From the NCBI RefSeq assembly GCF_004193775.1, contig NC_041011.1:41609167-41673166 (forward strand): a stretch of 64,000 nucleotides of DNA, in the 5' to 3' direction. Within the stretch, counting starts at the first letter, position 1; every line of letters starts with the position of its first letter. The notes beneath the pieces were generated by a model. The model ran no database searches and had not been told where the DNA came from. It was given only the letters and a program-made list of their open reading frames with translations. Of this stretch, positions 43,932 to 55,787 are shown piece by piece. This DNA comes from Glycine soja. Taxonomy: Eukaryota > Streptophyta > Magnoliopsida > Fabales > Fabaceae. The position numbers and the translations under genes were made by a program.

Positions 43932-45685
43932 ATGGGACATATAGCTACTCTGCAAAATAATATTTTCAGCTCCCATTCTTTGAATGGTCTGCATCGTTGT
44001 AACAAACAAAAGAGCTGTATTTTGGGTGCTAGTTCTGCTTTGGATCATAGTTCAAGAAAAAAACCACCTACCCTACACCGAATTTGTTTTGGTCATTATT
44101 TTTGTACAACTAAATATTTTTTTCCGTGGAAAGGATTGCGGTGTAGAAGTTTTCAGGGAAGTTTTTTAGTTGATAGAGTTAATGAAGTTGGCCATGAAGA
44201 TTGGGGCTTTGGAAGTGATTATGTTGGTGGAAGGAGAAATTCCATGGAACTCATGGATTCAAACAAGTCTATAAACTCTTCAACTTTGTCACCAGAGGCA
44301 CCGATTGTTCAAAACGATGAAATGACCAACAATGAAATTCTCCAGAGGCTCTGCAGTCGTGGAAAGTTAACAGTTGCGGCAAGGTTGATTGATGTCATGG
44401 CACGGAAAAGTCAAATACCTCATTTCCCTTCTTGCACAAATTTGATCCGAGGTTTTATTAGAAAATGTTTTGTAGATGAAGCTTGCAAGACATTGAATAA
44501 AATGGTCATGTCTGGTGGCGTTCCCGACACAGTTACATACAACATGGTTATTGGTGGCCTGTGTAAAAAAGTCGTGTAAGATCTGCTCTTGATCTGGTAG
44601 AAGATATGACCTTGAGTGGTTGCTCCCCAGACGTGATTACTTATAATTCAATAATTCGCTGCCTATTTGGCAAGGGAAATTTTAGCCAGGCTGTTAGTTT
44701 CTGGAGGGACCAATTGAGAAAAGGGTCCCCTCCTTATCTCATTACCTATACGGTGCTTATTGAGCTGGTCTGCAAATATTGTGGGGCTTCTCAAGCCCTA
44801 GAAGTACTGGAAGATATGGCAATGGAAGGCTGTTATCCTGATATCGTTACGGATAACTCTCTTGTAAATTTGACTTCTAAACAAGGGAAATATGAGGATA
44901 CTGCTTTGGTTATATTAAATCTTCTATCCCATGGAATGCAGCCCAATGCTGTGACATACAATACTCTCATTCACTCTCTAATTAACCATGGATATTGGGA
45001 TGAAGTTGAAGATATTATGAAGATTATGAATGAGACTTCCAGTCCTCCTACACATGTTACGTACAATATTCTGCTAAATGGTTTATGTAAATCTGGACTT
45101 TTGGATGTTGCCATAAGCTTCTACAGCACAATGGTTACTGAGAACTGTTCACCAGACATTATAACGTACAATACTCTTCTAAGTGGTTTGTGCAAGGAGG
45201 GGTTTATAGATGAGGGCATCCAGTTACTTAACCTATTGGTAGGTACTAGCTCTTCTCCTGGGTTGGTCACCTATAATATTGTAATTGATGGGTTGGCTAG
45301 ATTGGGATCTATGGAGTCAGCAAAAGAATTGCATGATGAGGGCAAAGGAATCATTCCTGATGAAATTACAAACAGTAGTTTGACTTGGGGGTTTTGTCGG
45401 GCAGACAAACTTGAGGAAGCTACGGAGCTACTAAAGGAGATGTCTATGAAAGAAAGGATTAAAAATACTGCTTATAGATGTGTAATCCTTGGATTGTGCA
45501 GACAAAAGAAGGTTGATATTGCAATTCAAGTTCTAGATTTGATGGTGAAAAGTCAATGCAATCCTGATGAGAGAATATATTCTGCTTTAATTAAAGCTGT
45601 TGCTGATGGGGGTATGCTAAAAGAGGATAATGATTTACATCAGACATTGATCAAATGGAAGACTCTGAAAAAGAAATCATTTTGA
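43932..45685 (+). pseudogene. P-class PPR protein gene (At1g08610-like) with a one-base frameshift
   Basis: The first reading frame (43932-44579, 215 codons) stops right after GLCKKVV. The rest of the PPR protein continues at once in another frame, through RSALDLVEDM to the stop at 45683-45685. The 1754-nt span is one base short of a multiple of three, and one base is missing at about 44570-44573, beside an A6 run. Around nine or ten 35-residue PPR motifs (VTYNMVIGGLCK, VTYNTLIHSL, ITYNTLLSGLCK) and an organelle-targeting-like N-terminus remain. P-class PPRs bind organellar RNA and act in its stability, splicing or translation. Similarity to Arabidopsis At1g08610 is from memory. One later motif near 45330 also looks two residues short. 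An assembly error is possible; otherwise the product is cut to 215 residues with only two or three repeats. Confidence 0.88.
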
Positions 45686-47701
45686 ATTAGTTGTAGTTTG
45701 TGCGTAAAGATTGGCCAGGCAAATTTAATACTTCTGGCCATGTACAGGTAATTCTTTTGATCCCTTTTAATTGTGGGATTTTGATCCTTTCCTGTTTGGA
45801 AGGGTGTCATATTCCCCAAGTTCTCTCTATTTCTGTCTAATCATGGTAGAAACTAGAGTGAGATAAAAGAATTTGAGGAACAGATCTTCCCCTGAATAGA
45901 AGAGGATCCAATTTCTTCTTTGTGAGATCTGTTAATTGTCTATTGAATGTAGTAATGGCTACCTTCTACCTCCATAAGTTTTTTGCTTCTAGTTCATGGC
46001 ATGAGGCTGCTAGAGAATTGAGTTTCTTGTAATCATATTTTTATGTTTAAATATCTATTGGTGAATGAAGTGGAATGAAAAGAGATGGAACAAAATATAA
46101 TAGAGTATAATAGATAAAAATAAAATTACGATTCTAGTGTTTGGATTTTTTATGATGAAATTAAAAAAAGAAGACTAATTCCATTTCCATATTATACCCT
46201 AAGATTAGATGGGATGAAAAAAGGGGTGTTGGATGTCATGGAAGGGAATACATTCCATCTAATTTCTAATGAATCATAGTCACTCTCTTTCTCTCATAGA
46301 AAACTGGAAGTAACATTGTAGCTTGCATGCCTAAGACTTGCTAATTTTACTGTGGGTATTTTCCAATGTAGGAAAGCTTGTTGGGAAGTTTTGACAGATA
46401 CTTGCGTGGGACTGCAAGGTCCAACAGTATTGGCTACTCTCACTCAGCAAGAACTAAAATTTCGGTAGTTGAAGTTGACATGAACATGTGCTCGTGTCAA
46501 TCTAATCTTCAAGTTTGTAGATTTTTGATAACTTGATGAGGATAAACAATAAGTTTTGATCCTTGTGTTAGTTTTGGTAGTTATAAGTTCGTTTCTGTTG
46601 ACTTGCATAATACAATCTATGAGCATTTTTTTGTTTTTACCATCTAACTTTAGGGATTGAAGTTTGTTTTTATGCGGCAGACAACCATCTGAGCTCGGGA
46701 GTTATTTTATTTTATTTTTCGGTCTTAAGAATTTTGTTCAAAGGCGGCAAAGGTTGTGCAGAAGAAACATGAGAACTTGTGATTTTGGTTGAAAATTGGA
46801 GTTGTGACTTGTGCGGTATGTGACTCATCAATCCATCCTGATACAAAATAGATGTTCAAGTAAAGGTTCTATAGAGTTATGATAATATTTTCGTTTAGAG
46901 AAATCGGGCTAAGAATCCTCTTAAATATGTAAAGAGGAAGGGAAAGATTGAAAAAAGTGCATTTATTTCATAAGAAAAAAAAAAGAATTTAATGGCTATG
47001 CTCTTCAGTGTAAAAAATGTTTACAGTATCAATTAATAAAAAATTAGTATGATCCTAAGTAATTGTAATAGTCAACAAATTTACTACACATCTTAATTTG
47101 TGATTGAATGCTGGTTTGCATAAACTATTCTCTTAAAAAGAAGGGTGCATTCAATCTTTTTGGGGCCTAAACTTCTCGAGTTATTTAAAAAAGAGTGCAT
47201 TATTAATTTAGCAATCGTCCTAATTATTTTTGGCCCAGCCAAGCGCCTTCCTTTCTGCACTGATTTTTACGATATAGTTGTAGCATTTTCTCTTAAGTTT
47301 ATACACCCGTCATGCTTTTGGTGATTTTTCTTTTTCACTTCATTACATTATTTTAATTATTGCGTACGTAAATCTTTTTGAGGTCATGAAATGATACTTG
47401 TAGAAGGTATAAATTTTGACTGATTGTTTCCTTTACAAGTCATTGGATAACAATGAGGTACAAACTCTGCACATTTGAAAAAAACAGAGACTTGATAATG
47501 AGTTATAACATCTTCATCAGAAGTAACGACAGTCCGTATGATGTTTCCTTCCCTTCAAACTACATCCCCAAAACAGTAAATTAGAAATAACACATCAAAT
47601 TGAGCTGAACAAAAATCTCAATTAGAGGACCTGAATAAATCAGCTTTGTGCCCGAAAATTTAGTGTAATCTAATAAAGCAAGGTCTTTGTACTTGTACAT
47701 A
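45686..47701. other. Spacer between convergent PPR genes
   Basis: The 3' sides of both PPR genes meet here. No other gene recognised. 46.05-46.30 kb has GGAATG/ATTCC-type inverted phrases like a decayed MITE, with unclear ends. Confidence 0.4.
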
Positions 47702-49387
47702 TCAGGCACGGAAATGGTTTTGTTTCTGTAAACGTCTGAATAAATCTTGAGAAATAGCATTCATACTAACAAGGGATTTAGCTAGCTCCACTGCATAACT
47801 TCGCCATCCAGCATAACCAACCCCTTCCACCAACAACGTGTAAGTAGTTTCATTTGGCTGACATCCATTGTCAACCATGACAGCCAGCACCTCAATGGCA
47901 TCTACAATTCTGTGTGCTTTGCACAATCCAAGAAGAACAATGTTGTAACTAATAACCGTAGGTTGCCACTCGCTCCGTTCCATGTCCACCAACAACCCAA
48001 TGGCCTCATCCACCATTCCATCTCTGCACAAACTTGATATCAGTGAGTTATATGTGATCCTATCAGGATCAACACCGTTGCTCAACATCTCCAAAATCAT
48101 CCCCAATGCTCTAATTTTGTCCCCACTACTCCACAGCGCACCAAACATTGTGTTGTAAGAACTCGCATTTGGTGGACAACCCACTTCCTCAAGCTTCTTA
48201 AAGATGTTCAAAGCCTCATCAGCTCTTCCCTTCTTACACAGAGACCCCATGATCGTGTTGTAGTTGACAATATCAGGCAACCACCCTGCAGATATCATAT
48301 CGTCCACGAACCCTATAGCCAAATCCACTTTCCCCTCCTTGCAGAACGCAGAAATCAACGGATCATAACAATAAGCATCAGGATTCAACCCCCTTTCCTT
48401 CATAACCCTCAACACATCCACAGCCTCCCCAGCCTTCCCATCACGACACAACGAACTAATCAAAACGCTGTAGGTCACAACATTCGGCTCGCAGCCCTTC
48501 ACAATCATATCAGACATCAACCTCTCCCCAGCCTCCCATCTGCCCTCATTCAAAAGACCCTTGAGCAGCAAGTTATAGAGGTTCAAACTCGGCGTGATAC
48601 TTAAGTTGCTAACAAACTCAAAAGCTCGATCCACCAACCCGCGTTTGCACATGCCTCTCACAATGACATTGTAAGTGTAAATGTCAGGCTGAAGCCCTCT
48701 TGACATCATCTCATCCAGAAGCCTCATTGCTTCGTCAATGCCGCCGTGTATAATAGTCGCTTCTATCAAGATAGTATAAGTAATCAAAGTGGGGTTGCAG
48801 TTATCTTCCAGCAACTGATCCATAACCTTCAAAGCCAAATCAAGATTTCCCCTTGCACAAAGGCTTCCGATGAGAATGTTGTAGGTGACAACATCAGGGG
48901 AGAAGCCTCTATTCTTCATTCTGAGAATCACTCCATTGGCAGCATCAAACCTATCGCTCCTGCAGAACCCGCTTATGACAGCATTGTAAGCAAAAGAATC
49001 GGGTTCACCGTACTGTTCCAGAATCTCCATGACACGCACCGCTTTTTCGGTTCTCTTGGAAGTGAACAAGCACTTGATGAGCTTGGTGCAGAGAATGACG
49101 TCGGGTTTGTAACCATTCATCACCATTTGCTCAAGAAAATAGAGGGCTTCGGTGCACTTGCCAGTTTTGCAGAGCCTGTTGAGGGATTTGATGTGATTGG
49201 TGTCTCGAAAGTCGTAATGTTGATGGGGTCTTGTGTCCGAGGAAGTGACCTTCGTGTGTCCCTTGTTGTTGAGCCTTCGGTTGCTGCAGGTGATGACGGT
49301 ATTGGTGGGGTTTGGATGCCACGCGTGCTTCAGATTGGTTTGAAATGGGAGGGTATGCGACAGGAATTCGGTTGAAACTGTCGTCAT
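47702..49387 (-). CDS. P-class PPR protein (At3g04760-like), probably chloroplast
   Basis: Intronless, 561 residues, intact. The first ~60 residues are Ser/Thr/His/Asn-rich with few acidic residues, consistent with an organelle transit peptide. About twelve 35-residue P-type PPR repeats then run almost to the end (PDVILCTKLIKCLF, PDSFAYNAVISGFC, PDVVTYNILIGSLC, PTLITYTILIEATI, PDIYTYNVIVRGMC and so on). The C-terminus lacks E, DYW or SMR domains. The repeat order closely follows Arabidopsis At3g04760 as I remember it. The predicted role is sequence-specific RNA binding in organelle RNA maturation; the target is unknown. The start at 49387 (MTTVSTEF) is the first ATG in the frame. The 209-codon ORF on the opposite strand at 48746-49375 is a shadow. 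Confidence 0.95.
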   Translation of the reverse strand: MTTVSTEFLSHTLPFQTNLKHAWHPNPTNTVITCSNRRLNNKGHTKVTSSDTRPHQHYDFRDTNHIKSLNRLCKTGKCTEALYFLEQMVMNGYKPDVILCTKLIKCLFTSKRTEKAVRVMEILEQYGEPDSFAYNAVISGFCRSDRFDAANGVILRMKNRGFSPDVVTYNILIGSLCARGNLDLALKVMDQLLEDNCNPTLITYTILIEATIIHGGIDEAMRLLDEMMSRGLQPDIYTYNVIVRGMCKRGLVDRAFEFVSNLSITPSLNLYNLLLKGLLNEGRWEAGERLMSDMIVKGCEPNVVTYSVLISSLCRDGKAGEAVDVLRVMKERGLNPDAYCYDPLISAFCKEGKVDLAIGFVDDMISAGWLPDIVNYNTIMGSLCKKGRADEALNIFKKLEEVGCPPNASSYNTMFGALWSSGDKIRALGMILEMLSNGVDPDRITYNSLISSLCRDGMVDEAIGLLVDMERSEWQPTVISYNIVLLGLCKAHRIVDAIEVLAVMVDNGCQPNETTYTLLVEGVGYAGWRSYAVELAKSLVSMNAISQDLFRRLQKQNHFRA

Positions 49388-49829
49388 TGAGGATGGTGTT
49401 GGTTGCAGTTGTTTCGGTACTCATAAGGTTGCTTTGTGGATAAGGGGTTGTGGGATGAATGCTGAAAGACTCAAGAATCCAACACAAGGGTATCAAGATC
49501 TCAATTTTCCATTTAATTTTGTTTTATCTTCTCTTTTTGTGTTCGTGGATGAGAGGCACAAAGGGGCCAACGGCCCAGAGGATACGAGAAAACGAAGCCC
49601 ACACCCAGCCCAAAGCTTCGTACGAAAGTAGAGAAGGAAAAACGAAAGCGAGTACGGGCAATCCATCCAAAAGGAAAGCGCTTCACCAGCTCAAAAGCTA
49701 AAGTGTACTTTAACTTGTGGGGATACATCCCATTTTGTGATGTATGTTGGTAGAGAGAAAATGAAGATTTAAAGAAAAAAAACAAAATCAATAGAGGGAA
49801 AATTATATATATAAATAATAGTGTTAAAC
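49388..49829 (-). promoter_or_regulatory. Upstream region of the minus-strand PPR gene
   Basis: Balanced composition to about 49.72 kb, consistent with leader and promoter of the PPR gene read leftward. Short ORFs on both strands overlap one another and are not supported. Confidence 0.35.
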
Positions 49830-49983
49830 GTTTATATATTGATAATATAAAATAATTATATATTGTCATTCAATCATAAATCGTTATTTTAATTACTTTA
49901 ATTATTTTATAAGTTAATAAACTTATCATAGTTGTGATCGAATGATTATGTAAAAAAAAAATTACAATTGTCAATTTATAAAC
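49830..49983. mobile_element. Small MITE, 154 bp
   Basis: GTTTATATATTGATAAT (49830-49846) and the inverted ATTGTCAATTTATAAAC (49967-49983) match at 15 of 17 positions. The interior is AT-rich and partly complementary (TCATTCAATCATAA with GATCGAATGATTA). Confidence 0.6.
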
Positions 49984-51478
49984 CTTTATGTCTATGTAAC
50001 AAGTGATATGGTGGAAAATAAATAAAAAAAATCGGGGAAACAAAATATGAGAAAAAGTCAACATATATTCATAATTATCCAAGGAAGAAAATAATAATGG
50101 AGAGGAAAGACACTATGGAGAAAAGGGAGGATGAGGATCAAATTGCTCCCAAATTTATAAAGAGAAAAACCCAACCACATAACAAAATTAGGGATAAAAC
50201 AACCATCTCAAACCTAAACTATTCGGCAATACACATAAGGAGTAAAACTAATAGAAGAAATATTAACGACATCCTTCAATGCTTTTTTTTAAGCATAATA
50301 TCACACTTATTCAACACCAGCCCAAGACAATTAATGCTCAAAGCAAAATTGAGAAGTTTTGAAGAAATACTTATAAAGACTTTAACGTTTAGGTTAATAT
50401 TTATCAGAAAATACGAAGAAGGTAATGTTAGAGAAAGTTACTTACCTTGAGCATGTTAGCCTTATTTATAAGACTTTTCTTAAGCTATGATGCTATTTTT
50501 GTGTGAATATGCAAGTGGGTGCCTCTAAGTTCGATCTCATGAATTGCATTCATGAGTACATGCTTAACACCTATATGGATCATATTACATAATAGGAAGG
50601 TTAGGAGAGAGTTGGTTACACACCAAACAGAAGGTATAATAGTAGTCAAAGTCTTTCTAAGTGCATGAAGATATAAATGTGGTTAGGATCTTTGGAAATT
50701 TTTATATTGAGATGCAAATTCAAAATGTCAATGTTAGTGACCCTGGTGTAAGTTTGAACTTTTTATAGTTGAACTTGATGATCAGATTTTTTTTTTATTC
50801 GACTATCTACTAATATATAACACCTTCTATTAAAATAAAAAAGAATTTAATTTTCATACATCATCAACATAAATATTTTTATACTATTAAATAAAAGTTA
50901 TCATATATATCTCTTTTAAAATTATTACAAAAATTGATATTTATAAATAACAAAGCAAAAATATTTATATCATCAACCTGTTTTAATTAATTATTTTTTA
51001 AGAAGAAGTATAAAGTTTGTATCCTTAAAAGAAAAAAGATAAATAAAAGGCGCGATGCTAGTATTGTTGACTTTACCTAGGATCATTCAACATGTATGAC
51101 TAATTAGATTCGGAAATCCGTATTTTACATATGACAAGCACATGCCAACTTTTATTGGTCATCTTATCTATTTTTTAAAATACTTTTAACCCATATAAAT
51201 ATAATTAAATGAAATAGTATCAATATTTTTTTTTATTAAATTATAATTTTTAAAATATTTTTATCACCATAAATTGATAGTTGTAATTAAATAAGGTAAA
51301 AAAATAAAAGATTAAATTAATGATATTTTATGAATGATAATATATATTTAAATTATAAATATATTTTAATTAAAATACATTGATAATATTTTAATCATTA
51401 CTTATTTATTAATATGCATAATTTTTTTATGGGTATGAATATACTTTTTTTTACCTATTTAATAAAAAAATAAAAATT
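49984..51478. other. AT-rich spacer
   Basis: No gene recognised. A 117-codon plus-strand ORF at 50097-50450 is Lys/Ile-rich with no familiar domain. Confidence 0.4.
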
Positions 51479-51991
51479 TATCCAAATAATACATCGAGTA
51501 AATTATTTACATGGATGATACAAATACTACTCTATCAAGTGAGAAATCAGTTTTTCCTAAATAGATTTCTCACTTGCTTTATATTTTATTTTTATGTAGT
51601 TAAAAAAATCAGTTAGGAACCAATTTCCTAACTACTATAATTTGATATTTTTTTGTTATTTCTCTTAATTTTTTTCTATTTTTTTAATATTTATTTTTTC
51701 CTTTTTAATTATCTATATTTATGTTTAAATTGTTTAAACTAAAAAAAAATTATTTTGTATATGTTGTTAATTTTTTGCATATTTTTTGTTTTATCATTTT
51801 TTGAAGAGTTGAAATCCTTTGTATTATTTAAATCTTTTTAAAAAGTGAGTAATGAAATATTGATGATTTGAAAAAATATGAATACAAAAATAAACATGGT
51901 TTTATTGAAATTAAAAAAACAATTTTTAAAATTACAAAGAATATGAAACAATACAATAAAATTTTTAAAATACAAATAACATGACATAAAT

Positions 51992-54742
51992 TTAATATTG
52001 GTGGCTAGAGCCTACACGTTGGGGGCAATTTTTCTTTGAATGACATGGGATGTGATACGTGAAACAATACTTTGTTTGACCTAATTCTTAGATATTCATT
52101 TCAGTATGTACATGAAAGGAGACAAGATGATCCTTTTTCTTTTCTTCTCCAGGTTGAGGCAAATTCTTGGCTCGTGACACGGTGATCAACATACTTCATT
52201 GCGCAATTCTCCAAGCAATTCTCTGTATACATTGGAGACACTTTCTAACGTATATACAAGATGTATGTAGTTTTTGTACTCATGCTGAGCATGCTTACAA
52301 ACAACAACAACAACAACATGAGAACAATACATGTGTAATTTTTGGAATTTGCCATATCCACACTACCTTTCATCCAGCCTAATCGTGAAATTTCTAGTAG
52401 GTCAAACCTTTCTCAGTTAATTATCTCCTGGACTAATAATCATATGTCACATCAATCGAACTCCAGAACAATGTAAGTGTTTGCCTTTATCTGTGCATCT
52501 TTCATGATCTTGTTTAGTACTTGCGTATAAACTTGACTAGATGTAAGCATTGTTGTGACTTCTCTTCCTCTTTGGTTAAACAATGCATTACACCTTATAT
52601 ATGTTGGTTTTACCAATGCACTTATTTGCAGATTTTGTGTTTTCTTGGGTATCAAATTAATCAACTCAGCAAGATTGGTGGTCACGTATCCTCATTGTCG
52701 ACCACCATCCCATGCGAGAGTCCACTCGTCTCGTGAAATCTTGTTAAGCCAATTAATTGCTCAATTACCATTTGCTTCCTCCCTTAGATTGTTGTAGTAG
52801 TGATTGAACGTAGGCTATATTCTTGCATATGTCGCGAATTTATAAACATATAATTTCAATATTGTGAATAATACAAAATAAGGTGATATTTAATATAAAG
52901 AGAAAGAAGTTTGAAACTCACCCATGTTGATAGTTTATTTTTTGATATTATTGTTCTTGAACATCCTAATGTAATTTTGTGCAATGTGTCGAATGCAGAA
53001 TACATGCATAGAATTATGTGTCATCCACCCACTATCACGTCTTGAGTAGACACTTTTTATTGACTTATATCTATCTAAAATCAAACATAAACCATATTGT
53101 GAGGTGACATGCCTTTTAAAATTTTTGAGGAAGAAGAGTCATGTTTCTGCTATTTCACCCTCGACAACGACAAAGGCTATTGGAAGGATTTTATTGTTTT
53201 CATCTTGTGCAACTGCCATACAGAGGGTCTCCTTGAACTTGTCGTACAACCATGTTCCATCGACTTGAACCACAAACTTGCAATATTGAAACCCATAGTT
53301 TGAAACTTTAAAAAAGACGATGGAATTTCACGAAACCCTCTACTGTTTGACCTCCTTGTGGTGGCATTGGCAGTGTTTCCTTCTCCATGACCATACCAGG
53401 AAGAAATTGGTGCATAGCTTGCAACAATTTTGATAAATCACAAAACGACCTTTCCCAGTTGCCATAGATGTTTTCAATGGCCTTTTGCTTTGCCAACCAT
53501 GCTTTACAGTACATGGTAGTGTATCCTTCAGTGATTTTGACATGTGTTATCAAGGTTGACATTGAAGTTGATGGATTTTTTTTAATCAACATGTGGGTGT
53601 TTTTACTGATGAGTAGATAAGATAGATTTGCATGATCTTGTGAGATTGTTAGGTTTGAACATGTATAGGGTTCATAGAGCTTTCTTTTTTCTCACTACTT
53701 ACTGTCAAGGAAGTATTTTGCCCTACACCTCCAAGCACAAGTATTATCATCACAAATGACAATTAGCTTTGTTGGGTTCGATAGTTATGTCTTGTAGTTA
53801 AACTTCTTTGCTCACATTATATTGTTGCAAAGCATGTTGTACTTCTTCTTTTGTTATAAAACACATCCCTTCAAAGAGAGTCCCCACCAAATGTTGGACT
53901 TATTTGCAATCCACCATATGACCATATTCAGAATCTTCAAAATTATTGCATGTGTGATGACATGTAGTATGGTGGTATAGTTTTTTTTTTTTTGTTGAAA
54001 CATGCTCAGCTTCTTCCTCATGATCTTTCTAGGGTTGATTGTGTAGAAGAACTTCGTCTTTGTCCTCACTAAAGGGACCGAGTTCTTCGTTAGGTAAGCT
54101 AAGCTTTTGTGTAAACTTAGACTCATTTGGATGGGTTGATGAGGTAGGCTCTATTGCAGAGCCACACCAATATGGGTGAGATTCATCCTTAGTAACATCA
54201 AATATTTTTTAGTCTAACAAATTGATGGAAAATGGTGAGGAAAATTGTTGAGTAAAAGATTTGTTTGGTTCAAATAAATATTGTTGTGGTTGAGTTAAAG
54301 CAATAATATCTTGAGTTGCATTGGATGTATGTGAATAATGGAACTATGGATAATATTGAGGTTCATGAGATAATGGTTAAGGGTTTGGGGTGAGAAATGT
54401 ATGTAGCTGAATGTTTGCATACAATTCAATGCATGCAAGAGCCTTATGTTGGTGAACAACCAAAATCATACTTTTGACGTCAACAAATTTCACTGTTGAA
54501 AACTTAAGCATTTCGTTTCCCATTAGTTATGGGTATCGAAATGAAATATCATATACTTGGTCCAATGGTTGAAGTTGGATCCTTTGATGGATTTTTCTTT
54601 TCAAGGCTTCAAGTGTAAGACCTCGCCTTGTTTGAAAGAACGTCGATTGGAGGCATTGAAATGTATCCCTTTCATCTGTTTTGATTATTTGACCATTGTA
54701 GTGCACTAACCAATTAAGAGATGAGGAAGACATGTTGTGCAT
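51992..54742 (-). pseudogene. MULE transposase (MuDR family), full length but inactivated
   Basis: Read on the minus strand, pieces in shifting frames follow the MULE protein from end to end. The PB1-like N-terminus (54742-54527) includes LVHYNGQIIKTDERDTFQ. A DNA-binding region follows (CFITKEEVQHALQQYNVS and CAWRCRAKYF, about 53.87-53.72 kb). Then come TMYCKAWLAKQKAIENIYG, KFHRLF, and the DDE core with VQVDGTWLYDKF (Asp codon 53259-53261), LILDRYKSI (Asp codon 53073-53075) and MTTNLAELIN (Glu codon 52665-52667). After these lie a SWIM-like finger (CGYGKFQKLHMYCSH, about 52.37 kb) with one Cys replaced by Tyr, and a zinc-knuckle-like end (CFTYHIPCHSKKNCP) stopping at 51992. Frameshifts (for example near 53.31 kb) and in-frame stops (for example after GEIAET) destroy the protein. 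It once encoded a DDE transposase; none can be made now. Confidence 0.9.
52302..52319. repeat. Short CAA/GTT trinucleotide run inside the SWIM segment
   Basis: Consecutive CAA units (plus strand) give a run of valines just after the CSH of the decayed zinc finger. The usual family sequence is not repetitive here, so this is an expansion after inactivation. Confidence 0.7.
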
Positions 54743-54820
54743 TATGTTTGCAAAGTTGAAAGAAAGTAATAGTGAAAAAAAGTGTTGTGCGAATGTGTTA
54801 AATGAAGGGCAATATGACTT

Positions 54821-54830
54821 CTATATATAG
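54821..54830 (-). promoter_or_regulatory. TATA box of the MULE transposase
   Basis: CTATATATAG lies about 80 bp upstream of the transposase ATG (54742) on the minus strand, normal spacing for a TATA box, a short leader and a start codon. Confidence 0.55.
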
Positions 54831-54839
54831 GGGTCAGGG

Positions 54840-55787
54840 TTCATGGTTTACAACTTAGGGTTAGGGTTAGGGTTTGAAGCAATGGTTTCTCTAACGTAAA
54901 GCAAAAGTGTCCCTGACACACTGACACAAGGAAAAAGTGTCTCCAATGCACTAACGTAAAGCAAAAGTGTCTTTCATGCAGGGTTAAGGTTAGTGGTCAT
55001 GACTCATAGACTTAGGGTTAGGGTTATTGTCCATGGTTTAGGGACCTTAAGGTTTAAGTTCATGTATTATATTAGGGTTAGGGTTTATGGTGCATGTTTT
55101 AGGGTTTGGGGTAAAAAAGTTAGGGTTTATGACCTAGGTTTAGTTAAGGGTTAGGGTTTAAAGCATTGGATCCTTAATGCATTAGCGTAAAAAAAAGTAT
55201 CTTTGACGCACTAGCATAATATTGGATTATCTGACCTAGAATTAGGGTTTAGTGGCTTAAGTTCAATTATTATATTAGAGTTAGGTTTTACGATGTAGGG
55301 TTAGGGTTTAGGATCCAAAAGTAAGGTTTATGACCTAGGGTTAGGTTTAGGGTTTGAAGCAAAAGTGTCTCTGACACACTGGTAAAAAACAAAAATGTCT
55401 CTAACCTAGTGTTAGGGTTAGTGGCCACAAGTTATGGACATAGGGTTATGGTTAGTGTTTAGTTGTTATATTAGGGGTAGGTTTTATGATGCAGGTTTAT
55501 GGTCTAAGGTTAATAATTAGGGCTTATGACCAGGTCAGGGTTAGTGTTTAGGGTTTATGTTTAGTTGTTATATTAGGGTTAGGTTTTATGATACATGTTT
55601 ATGGTCTAAGGTCAAGAATTAGGTTTTATCACCTAGATTTAGGTTTATGGTTAGGGTTTGAAGCATTGGACTCCTTGACCCAGTAGCATAAAATAAAAGT
55701 GTCTCTGATGCACTGACCTAAAACATTAGATTCTTGACCAAGGGTTAAGGTTAAGGTTAAGGTTAGGCTTTGGGGGCTTAAGTTCAG
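54840..55787. repeat. Degenerate telomere-like minisatellite (TTAGGG/TTTAGGG) with interspersed units
   Basis: About 950 bp in which GGGTTAGGGTTT-type phrases recur every few dozen bases. They alternate with AAAGTGTCTCTGACGCACT phrases (about 54905, 54943, 55197, 55364, 55697) and a TTATATTAGGGTTAGGTTTT phrase (about 55063, 55267, 55466, 55569). The longest pure run has three TTAGGG units near 54856. Higher-order units of roughly 100-200 bp are visible but diverged. Confidence 0.8.

Noticed and set aside
44573..44606. An intron explaining the PPR frame change (GTAAGA at 44575)
   Set aside because: PPR homology resumes immediately after the break with no room for an intron; a single missing base explains it better.
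48746..49375. 209-codon plus-strand ORF
   Set aside because: Exactly antisense to the conserved PPR coding region, whose minus-strand repeats are unambiguous.
50097..50450. 117-codon plus-strand ORF
   Set aside because: Lys/Ile/Arg-rich translation of AT-rich DNA, with no family resemblance.
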